The position numbers and the translations under genes are program-made. A DNA stretch of 64,000 nucleotides from Oxyruncus cristatus (Eukaryota > Chordata > Aves > Passeriformes > Cotingidae), in the NCBI GenBank assembly GCA_013399855.1, contig VXAY01001966.1, positions 61,140 to 125,139 of the forward strand, read 5' to 3'. Below are positions 54,721 to 64,000 of the stretch, one piece after another. The notes under the pieces are model-generated. The model saw only the letters and a list, made by a program, of their open reading frames with translations. It made no database searches and was not told where the DNA came from. The first letter of the stretch is position 1. Every line of letters begins with the position of its first letter.

Positions 54721-57700
54721 CACTAAATCAAACTGACGCTTTTGCTGCGAGATGTTAGAAAGGAGGTGAGATCACGTTGAAGGCCTTCAGTCCTGCGGGC
54801 TCTGCAGGCTGGGGGGAGAGCAGGAGCCCCCAGAGCAAAGGTGTGGAGCGTCTGCAGAGGGAGATGTTCCAGCACTTGGGGGAAAATGGGCACGTGTGGG
54901 ATCATCCCTCTGTGACCTCTTATCTCCTGGGCTTTCCACGCCCCTGGCATTCAGCTGGAGAGCAGGAGAGGGGTGTGAGCGTGCCCGTGTGCGTGTTTGT
55001 GCCAGTAGGTGTAGGTAGAGGAGGGTTCTCCACGAGAACAGAGGTCCCAAATCCCCTCCACGAGCTGGGAACCCCCCCAAGCCCCCGACTCACAACCCCC
55101 ATGGGCACAGAGGGTGGAAAACGTGCCGTAAATCCACCAGCACTCCTCCAAACTCGTGGTATCAGTGACTAAATCCCTCCTTGGTGGTTTAAACCTCCGT
55201 GAGTGACGGCCTGGGACGGGAGGGATTTATTTGGCTCAGCTCTGTCTCTGGGTGTTGGATTTCGGAGGAGCTTGAGGAGTTTTGCTGAAGCTGGAGAGCC
55301 CGAGCGAGTGGAGCAGAGAGGGAACTCGGCGAGGCAAGAAGCTGGTTTGCCTCCCTGGGAAAAAAAAAAGCTCCAGGAGGCTCCTCCCAGCCTGATTGAG
55401 CCACAGCAAAACTCTCCGGAGCAATTTGGGCTGAGCTGTGGCTGCAAACGCTGCAGTGGGAGGGTTGTGTGTGCCAGGTGGAGGTTGGAGCTGTAAGGAA
55501 AGCCCTGGCTCTGGGATCCACAGGGATGCTGCTGATGTCTCTGTTTGCTGGGCAAGGCACAGCCCAGGGGAAGCCTGAGGAAAAATCAGAAGCAAGAAAG
55601 GAGTGGGAAGTGTTGAGAGGCAGCAGGAACCTCTCCCTGCCACGATGGCTCCCAGCAGGAGGAAGAGAAGGGTTGTTTGAGGAGCCCTGAGGAATTTCCT
55701 ACCCAGAAGATCCTGACAGCTTTGGGCTCAGCCAACCCAGCAGATCTTCCAAATATGTCCTTCAAGGGATGCAGTAAAAAGGCCCTACAAACCTTTCCAG
55801 TTTGCTGCTGGACCCAAAAACTGTGCTGGGTTCATCAGAGCGGGGTGTGGGCTGCTCAGGGACTCACCTGCCCACAAATCCCTGCTCCCCCAAGGTTTGC
55901 TGGGGGGATCAGGCAGTGCCAGGGATTTTTCTCCTCCAGCATCCACCCTCTGTGCTCAGGGACTGGGAGGTGCTGGAAATGGCCAAGGCTGTGGGAGGGG
56001 TTAGGGGGAAGCAGAGCAGGAGCTCTGGGGGCTCAGGCTATAGGAGCAGCCAAAGCACCCAGCAGGTGTGGGGGGCCAGCAGCACCCCCTCTCATCCCCT
56101 CCCTGGAGGGGCCACATCCTGCGTTCCCTCCCTTTTCAATTTGCCCTGAACAGCTCGGACAACCCACAGGGGGCTGCAGGAAAGTTTCCTGGAGAGCAGC
56201 AGGATGCAGCCACCCATTAACATCAAACCTACTCCATGAACTGTTCCCTGAGCTGGTAAATGAGCCCAGAGCTGGTCCCACAGTGGACAGCTCTCCTCCC
56301 CTGCTCCCTGCCATGGCCTGGAAGCAGCAAGAAGCCTGATTTTGGTGTTCAAAATGCCTGGGGATCTCCAGGTTCTCCTGCTACAATTCATTGCTGCTCA
56401 TTACCAGACTGGGGGGGGTGGAATCTGCAAAAACTGCCAGCTCCATCCAAAGACATCTTTGTGCACATTCCCCAGATCCCACCTCTTCCTCCAGCTCTGT
56501 GAATCTCACAAGTCCATTATCATCCACAAATCTCGTTCTTTACGTTCAGCAACAGCATTTCTGAAGTCGTACTTTAAAGGCAGGTGTTTCTAGCAGAGGT
56601 TTTTAAGCCCGTTTTTAGGATGCTCTCAGGAGAGGAGCCAGCTAAAGACATCCTTTCAGCTCTCGTGAAGCTAAATACCAACTGGCTGCTCTCTTGCAAT
56701 CTTACAGATTAAAAAACCTGGGAAAAAAAACCAAAAAAAACAAAACCACCTTATTTCAAGCTTCAACTAGTTTTAAAGAGTAAACTTGCCATGAAACACA
56801 GCATTGTGTTGCCCAGCTCACAGATGCAGAGGCACAGGGAGTTGCTTTCCCATAAAACAGGGGTGTCCGAGCTCGGTTCTCTTCCAGGTCGTGTCCCAGT
56901 GCAAGAAATGGGTTCATTTTTTTTTCCCCAAGTGCATGTTTTTCAGCTGAGCAGCTCCTAACAGGCTGGGTGGGGATGCTCCCGGATGGAAAGCACTGCC
57001 AGGAGGTGGCAAAACCTCCTGGGACCTCTCCTATTTCAATTGCTGGGCGGTGGTTCTCCCTGGAATCGCACACGTGGTGCAAGGAGGAGCTGGGGGACGC
57101 TCTGGGAAGGTGCCCAGGCAGAAAGTTCAAGCAGGAACATCCACAAATTGAACTGGTAAAAATTCCTTTGCCTTGTACCCCGGCTCTGTTTGTCCTGCCC
57201 ACAGGGGCCAGTTCTCAGAGCTGGGCTCATCTGGTGGTGTCCTGCACATCCAGTTGCTCAGGTGAAAGCAGAGAATTCCACACAAGAAGCAATTTTGGGC
57301 CAGCAGGTCTGAGGCTGCTTTGAGGAAATGCTGGATTTCTGAACTCCTCGCCCTAAACTGGAAGTTCCTCAAACAGAAGGGGAAACTTTGAATCATGATT
57401 AAAATAGGGTTAAAATGATCATGAGTTTTAAGTCAGTGGCCCATAAACTGCCCTTCCTCCCGAGGGGTGACTTCTCTTTATCTTCATCTTTTTATCAGCG
57501 GGGAAAAGTATGAAAGAGGGGAGGGATTTCTTTTGGCTCTGCAACCCACCTGTGATGGAACAAACTGTGCCCTGAGCCCCAGCCTGGTGGTTCAACACTG
57601 TATAACCCCTGGTTGTGGGTTTCCAAAGAGATCCCTGCAGCTTCCAGCGTGGAGACGAACACCTGGCACAGCTGGATACGAGGCGAGCAGGGAGGTGTCA

Positions 57701-58534
57701 GAGCTCGGCCCAAGCACCCAGAAGGTTCCTCTCCTGGACTGCTGCTGGGTTTCCCACCACAGGTACCCCTTGGGAGGAATCCATATTCCCGGGCACATTC
57801 CCTAAGGGCTCCCCCGGCACCACGATGAAAAGCAAGTGTGGATTTGCCAGCATGGCCTTGGGAAGGCAGCTCAGAGGGAAACACCTTTTTTTTCCTCTCC
57901 CTTCGAGGATCTTACCCTTCAATTCCTCCCAGATCCGCACAAGGCGAGGGTCAGAGCCGTGATGGAGAAGAATCCTCCTCCCTTCCAGGAGGCTTCCCCC
58001 CGAAAGGACGGGCTGTAAATAACCCTTGTTGCCACACGCAGCTCCGGGCTTTGTGTCCTGGGCTGGGGAGATAAACTGACTGACTCCCTGCTCACAGCAC
58101 AGAGTTTCCAGCCCTCTGCCCCCACACACAGCCACCTTGGCATGACAAATAAGAGGCTGTAATTCTCTGGGAGGCAGGTTTTATGGGGAGCAATGCATTT
58201 TCCTGTCCCAGCTGTTAAGCAGGGTGTAGCTCTGCAGTTGATCCCAGGTTCGGGCAGAACATTCCCTGGCAGTCCTGCCACTATTTTTCAATTCACTGAC
58301 CAAACACAGGATGATTAAGGGAAGTCCTCCTTCCTTGCCACTGTAATTTTCCCCCCTCCACCAGGTTAATTGTTGCCCAATTTACTTCGGCACAAATGGG
58401 GCTGTTCCTTTTGTCTCCCAAGAGGTTCATATTTTCTTTCTGTCTTTCGTGTCCCTGTCCCACGGGGAAGGGTGAGGGAGAGGCTTTGTTTGTGTCTCAG
58501 TCCTGTTGAAGTTCAGTGTTCTCAAAGCTGGCAA

Positions 58535-58587
58535 CTGGATGCTAATGCAGGTCCCTTCCAACCCAGGCCATTCTATGATTTCATGAA
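58535..58587 (+). mobile_element. CR1 LINE 3' end stub
   Basis: GATGCTAATGCAGGTCCCTT, CCAACCCAGGCCATTCTATG, then ATTTCATGAA. Only the last 50 bp or so of an element are recognisable. Confidence 0.85.
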
Positions 58588-59254
58588 ACCTGGAGAATAA
58601 AGCCCATTTCTGCTGTGACCTCTAACTCTTTAAAGACTTTTCAACTCCCAGGCTGTGCAGGAGATGAGGGTGTGGGGTAGATGACCTCCAGTGTCTGAGA
58701 CACCCCCCAAAATCTAAGGACATTCAGCCTTGGATTGAGGTTAATCAGCTACTGAGTGACCTGTGCTTCCCACACTGCAGTGTTTTATTTAAAACAGACC
58801 CAGGTCCCACCGGCCCCAGGGCCCTGCAATTGTCAGCACTGCTCCAGGAGGATTTATTGGCATGCTGGGCTCTTTCAGGATCCTCCTGCACTCCCTGCCG
58901 CTGATGCTGGTGTTTAACCAGCCACCATCACTGTCTCGACATCATTTGAATTCTATCCTGTGGTTAACAGGTCACAGGGCAGCTATTCTGCAGTGCAAAC
59001 ACAGGCCTGGCCTCCACCCTGGGAGATCCCACGTGTCAGCTCCTGCAGGCACAGCTCAACACCCCATCCCAAAGGGTATCAGCGTTTGCTCCGCTTTCCA
59101 CGTCGTCCTCACCCTCCCTGGCTGGTGCAACTGGTGCCACTGACCCGGCCTGAGCTGGTTGTGGTGTGGCTTTGAGTCTCAGCAAGGCATAAGGACAAGA
59201 AGAGAGGGATAAACACGTCAGAGGGCAAGGAAAATGTTAGAAAATCCCTGTGGC
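58588..59254 (+). other. ASIC2 intron, nothing recognised
   Basis: Unique-looking sequence between CR1 copies. No exon. Confidence 0.5.
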
Positions 59255-59569
59255 GAGGGCAGGGGTCGGGCTCTTCTCCCGGGGAACAAGGGACGGCGTG
59301 AGAGGAAACAGCCTAGAGCTGCACTGTGGTGGGGAGGGGGGTTAGTTGGATACTAGGAAAACATTTATTCAAGGAAAGGGTTGTCCAGCCCTGGCACAGC
59401 TGCCCAGGGCAGTGGTGGAGCCACCAGGCCTGGAAGTGTTCAAAAAACATGTGGACGTGGCACTCGAGGACGTGGCTTAGTGGTGACCGTGGTGGTGGTG
59501 CTGGCTGATGTTTGGTCTGGACTCGATGATCTTAAAGCTGTTTTCCCACCTTGACAATTCTGTGATTTA
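59255..59569 (+). mobile_element. CR1 LINE 3' fragment
   Basis: GGGCAGGGGTCGGGCTCTTC, AAGGGTTGTCCAGCCCTGGC, CAGCTGCCCAGGGCAGTGGT, ATGTGGACGTGGCACTCGAG, GGACTCGATGATCTTAAAGC and an ACAATTCTGTGATTT end. Same variant type as 9371-9623. Confidence 0.94.
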
Positions 59570-60499
59570 TACAAAAAGGTTTTTGGGTTGTTTGTTTTTT
59601 TTTTTGGCTCATGGGAGAGAAAGTATTAAAAACAAAGCCATTGCACTGGGTTGCAGAGGAGTTAACAAGGCTACTTTCTGCTTTTATCTCGGAGCCCAGC
59701 ACAGATGCATCATGGAGGGGAATCAGGTCTCTGGATTCTCCTGTGGTTTTTATTCACTCTCTGAATTGACTGGAGGATGCAGAGTGCAAGTGAGTGAAGG
59801 GCAGGCTGTAAATTGATGTGCTAGCACAGGTCTAGGGATAAATTCCCTCCTGTACTACAGGAGAGGGATAATATTCAACACCAGCAGCTCCCTAACAGCT
59901 GAGATACAGAACACCATCGTATTGCCCCCACAGCCTCGGTGATGGGTGCTGAATTCAGAAATAGCCTCATCCTCTCCTCTGTATTTCGTGACTGTGCTTA
60001 TGTTTATGTTATTTCTGCTGTGTGATGGGAACTCCAGCTAGAACAGAGAGGAGGGAGGCACAGGGGTTGGCACAGGCCTGGGGACACGTGTAGGGCATCA
60101 GCTGGCACTGAGAGTGAAAGCAAAGGCAGATCAAGGCAAAGCGTTTCAAACAGGGACAGAAAAATGGTGCTGCACTTGCACATGGAGAAATTCTGGTCTC
60201 GGGGGCAAAAAATGGAGGCCTCATCCCTCCTGAGGCTGCTGCTGCTCCTCTGGCAACACCCCAGTGACACTGTCCTGGCAGTGGGAACAATTCCTGGGAG
60301 GGGCTGTTTGTCCGTGACTGGATCATTACTGGGACAAACTGGTCAAAGCCAAAGGTGGTGGGAGGGAAGTGTAACCTTCAGTGGCAAAGTTGGAGGGCCC
60401 TAAAGCACATAAACCACTTGTAACCATGTAAGTGTGCCCCAACAAAGCCAGTGGGATGAAAACTGGGACAGTGGCTGGAGAAAAGCAGTTCTGTGCTCT
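59570..60499 (+). other. ASIC2 intron, nothing recognised
   Basis: Begins with a T-run at about 59597-59608. No exon or repeat was recognised after it. Confidence 0.5.
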
Positions 60500-60580
60500 G
60501 GGATGACCCTGTTGGGGCAGGGAGGTGGCACCAGATGAGCCCCTGTGGCCCCTTCCAACCTGACCCATTCTGTGAGACTG
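60500..60580 (+). mobile_element. CR1 LINE 3' end stub
   Basis: GGGATGACCCTGTTGGGGCA, CCAGATGAGCCCCTGTGGCC and CCTTCCAACCTGACCCATTC with a TGTGAGAC end. Diverged but in the right order. Confidence 0.7.
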
Positions 60581-63395
60581 GTTAGACAGATGATCCTGAT
60601 GCTCCCCACAGCCTGGGAGGGACCCAAAGCCCGGGAAGAGAGAAATCCCAACAGAGGAATGAATAACTCCAGTGTGGACACGGAGGGAGGATGGACCAAG
60701 TGTTTGGAGTTGCTGCTTGGGGAGCTCTCAGTGGTGCTCACGAGCAGTTTTTGGCTGGGGCTGTTCCATGGGAACGTGGAACACACCTCAGATGGCACCT
60801 GGTGCCACCCCAGAGGTGACAGTGCTTGAGCAGGGCTGGCAGCTGTCCCATGCAATGAATGTCCACCACATCCCATTACCCAGTGATTTTGCTTCCAGGT
60901 CTTAGTTAATACAAGAGCAATTTATCTGTGCTTTGCTCTGTCCTTGCAAATACAGGGTCATCTGCCCCTGTTAAAAGCAGGAGAGTGGAGATAAAGTCTA
61001 TTAAGTCAAGGCCTTAAATCTAGAGAGAAGCCAAAGTGTGTCCCTGGCTGTCCCCTGAGAGGCCCCAACCTTTCAGCAGACATTAATTTAGTTGTAGGTT
61101 CTTTCATGTACTTGGCTCCAGGGATGTAAATTGTGCCTGTACATTGAATTTGCAGCTCTACCTCCCTGATAGCCCCCGGACAGGATCATCACTTCCCATT
61201 ATTTATTGGTGTACAGCATCCCTCTCCTCTCCAAAGGCATTTTTCCAGCTGGAGACCGTGGCTCTGAGATCAGAGCAGTTTGGGATGGGAGCTGCTGGTC
61301 GGTTGGAGCTGCATGAGGAAGGCTCAGTGTGTTTGCTCCACATTTAATTTTCCCCCAGCACAACACCACAGCTCTTTAATTCCCGAATATAGTCGAGTCC
61401 TTGGGTTTGCATCCCAAAAAAGGGGTGGGGAGATGCTTTAGCCCCAGTTTTGGGGGGTCATAACTCGAAAGATGACACAGATGGCACATAGTGAACCAGT
61501 GCAAAGGAATCTGTTAGACTGGAAAAAAAGGGCTGGGTGTTTCTAAGACACAGAGAACGTCCCCAGTTTTCCCCTGGGATGAAGAATTGCTGCATTTTCA
61601 CCACTGTCCTGAGTGAGCAGAGCCGAGCAGCTCATTTCTGTCAACTGGAAGCCACGAGAAAACAGAGGCGGGAAGACAAAAAGAGGCAACAAACCACTAC
61701 TGTAGTTAAAATAAAAAATAAAATAAAAAAAAAAAAGGAAAAAAGACTGAGAAAAGTGTCTGCTGCACTTGGTGTTGTGCCACATTAGCGGCAGCCTCTG
61801 AGAGGATTCAGGAAGGTACAAGAGAAAGATTTGCAGGAGAAATGAATCCCACTCAAGACAGGCTCTGATCATTAAGGGAATTTTAACCCAGCCTGGAGCT
61901 ATCCACCGCAAAAGTCTTGAAACATAACCTGCCCATGACCTTGAAAATGATTTTTCCCTGTTAGAAAATAAACTTCAGAAGAGGGGAGGGAAAAAAAAAA
62001 AAAAAAAGGAGGAAATCGGTAGGATAAGCACTGCAGGCTTTAAATGCAGACATTACTGAGCACAGCCCACCTAAAGCTTTCTCAATCCCGCCTCACTTTC
62101 GTATGGAAAACCTTCTCTATTCCTCCACCTTGTCTGGATTTGGGAGCGTGGCTGACAGGGCAGAAGGGCACGAGCTGAAGCACCAAGGTGTGCAGTGCCT
62201 GGCAGAGGCAGGAAGGAATGCAGGCCCAGGATGAGGGGCTGTGCTGGGGATGCAGATCCATCCTCTGCATTCCTCGCCAACACCTCAGAGCTAAAAATAG
62301 CGGCGTTTCTTTCCCAGCTGGAGCGCAGGAAGAACCCGAGCCCAGGAGTGGGGCCACTGCAAAGTTTCATGGGAAAGGCTCTCGTTTGCTGAGCTGTACC
62401 GGGCCAACCATCAATGGCAGAGCAGCATCAGCCACTCTGGAGCACCACGGACAGCAGAGCTGGCCCAGAGCCCACAGGTCCTGCCTGGAAGAGCTGAGAG
62501 GACAAACTCAAGCTCAGAGTGTTTTAGCCAGGCCTTTTAGCTGCCACCTCCCTCCCTTCTTGGCCCCATGAGTGACACAAGGTGCCCATCCAGAGGAGCT
62601 GTGCAAGGTCCCTGTAGTGTCACAGGTTTGGGAGCCTCATGGTGGCCACAGATGATGCCAGAGCCCTCTTGTGTCAGTGCTGGTGACCACTCACTCGCTG
62701 CTCTCTGCAGAATGAGCATGAGAAGGTGGTGAAGTCCCTCTCCTCCATCACTAGGCATGACCAGGTTTTGGGGCAGGGAAGTTCCTGACAAGCCTTCCCA
62801 AAGAAAGCTTGGCTGGGGAGGGCAGGGGGATTCCTGTCATGATTGTCACTTCACCCCCTTCCCACTCTTCAGCCTGGGACCCACCTGACTTTCCAGGTGA
62901 GGTGACGGATGGACCATCATCCACTGTGAGACCAGACTCTGCTCCAGCAATGGCAGCTCCTGCTATTTTGGCAGCCTTCCCACCTCCCCACAGCCAGATC
63001 AACACCTGGATTACTGACCCCTGCCAGAGGAGGATGACTCAGGGCCCTGGGCCCGTTTGGGAATCTTACACCCTCTTTGGGACCTCTGCCACGTAAGGAC
63101 CAAGTGGATGACATCAGCAGCCTGCCAGGAAGAACAGGAAGGCAATTTCCCATCCTCTGAAGTGAATGAGATGTAGAAGGACACCTTGTCAGATTTGTTT
63201 CATTGTCCTCCAACACTGATGATCCAGGAGAATTCCTACTGCTCTCCTCCTCTCTGATACCACCCTGAGCACAGGCACAGGCAGTGGGAACCTTTCAAAG
63301 GGTGTCACAATTGGTCTCTCCCAGCCTCTTCAAAGCAACTGCACCAGTGCAGTGCAGGTGCTGGGGAGACTCTACTCTGAGCTTTGCTGGCAGGA
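60581..63395 (+). other. ASIC2 intron, nothing coding recognised
   Basis: Contains A-rich runs near 61709-61743 and an A17 run at about 61991-62007. Open frames are short and unrecognised. Confidence 0.5.
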
Positions 63396-63555
63396 CCTTC
63401 TCCTTGAAGGGCCACTGCTTTGGGCTGCTCTTGTTCCTTCTCCTTGAAGGGCCACTGCTTTGGGCTGCTCTTGTTCCTTCTCCTTGAAGGGACACTGCTT
63501 TGGGCTGCTCTTTTTCCTTCTCCTTGAAGGGACACTGCTTTGGGCTGCTCTTGTT
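63396..63555. repeat. 40-bp minisatellite, 4 copies
   Basis: TCCTTGAAGG recurs at 63401, 63441, 63481 and 63521, giving a period of exactly 40 bp. Copies 1-2 have GGGCCACTGC and copies 3-4 have GGGACACTGC. The copies differ at only a few positions, which implies recent expansion. Confidence 0.96.
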
Positions 63556-64000
63556 GTAGCCCACACAAGAAGCGGGTGTGAAGTTAGAGCTTGTCGCGTT
63601 CATTTGGGGCAAATAAATGACTGGGAATAAGTTCGATCCCTTCTGGTTTCCCCTCAGGGTAGCTCCCTTCTCTCTGCAGGTGTGCTGGTGAGCAGCCCCC
63701 TCTCCTCCATGGCGTCCATGAGCAGTGCAGTTGTGGTGAAATGCCTCTTCGCAGCCCGACTTGCTCTTTTTTTAACAGGTCCAGGCAGAGCAGCTTCTGC
63801 TCCTGGCAGGAACAGCCAAACACCCCCTCAGCAGATGCTAGAGGCAGTAGGCAGCCAACCTCTCCACTTCCTCCAGAAGGTTCAGCTGCTCTGCAGCTTG
63901 AGGCCCGTCGGGGAGGTGCTGACTGAGGGGGCGAGGGGCAGAGCGTGGGTAGTGGATCTGCAGGAGGAGGGAAGTCGTGCTGTGTGTGACATCCCCCCCC
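63556..64000 (+). other. ASIC2 intron, nothing recognised
   Basis: Unique-looking sequence ending in a C8 run at the window edge. A GGGGCAAATAAATG stretch near 63606 resembles a polyadenylation signal, but no transcript is supported. Confidence 0.45.

Larger units (their letters stand above)
49801..58534 (+). other. 8.7-kb CR1-free part of the ASIC2 intron, no exon seen
   Basis: No CR1 copy was recognised. It includes a GA repeat at 50584-50598, a GGA tract at 53687-53713 and AT-rich stretches at about 51780-51890, 52140-52210 and 54370-54720. Many open frames on both strands; none carries a recognised domain or plausible splice signals. Confidence 0.5.

Noticed and set aside
61537..61788. 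Lysine-rich open frame
   Set aside because: The lysines come from an A-rich run near 61709-61743; no domain was recognised.
63556..64000. Possible LTR or terminal exon with an AATAAA-like signal
   Set aside because: No paired LTR, TG...CA ends, primer-binding site or target duplication was seen, and no transcript is supported.

Overview
This window is a stretch of bird nuclear genome carrying one recognisable protein-coding exon. The avian assignment rests on the dispersed repeats. More than 30 fragments belong to CR1-type LINEs, the dominant bird retrotransposon, recognised by their fixed 3' ends and short ATTCTATG-type tails instead of poly-A. I cannot fix the species; the CR1 variants would suit a neoavian or passerine genome, but that is inference.

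The one gene is ASIC2 on the + strand. Its first coding exon (35883-36446, 188 codons, phase 0, ending in a GTGAGT donor) encodes the N-terminus, first membrane segment and start of the extracellular domain of the ASIC2a isoform of the acid-sensing ion channel. It sits in a CpG-rich region (about 34.6-36.45 kb) with a TATA-like box, an inverted CCAAT box and a long alternating purine-pyrimidine repeat upstream. The exons shared by all ASIC2 isoforms lie outside the window.

Layout: (1) 1-34.6 kb is upstream intergenic DNA with 23 CR1 fragments in both orientations, several minisatellites, an assembly gap at 10121-10219 and a 1.33-kb array that appears to be an overgrown CR1 tail (23358-24687). 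(2) 34.6-36.45 kb is the promoter and first coding exon. (3) 36447-64000 is the beginning of a large ASIC2 intron, with about ten CR1 or CR1-like fragments, nine of them in the sense orientation, plus short tandem repeats.

Three blocks lack CR1 (12.1-18.8 kb, 33.0-42.7 kb and 49.8-58.5 kb). Two of them hold AT-rich, homeodomain/POU-site-rich sequence that may be conserved regulatory DNA. I found no other exon, RNA gene, intact transposon, CRISPR array or operon. Most open frames in the window lie in CR1 copies, in simple repeats or in CpG-rich DNA. The most unusual observations are the expanded CR1 tail with higher-order duplications, and two CR1 copies that share the same non-standard 5' block joined at the same point.
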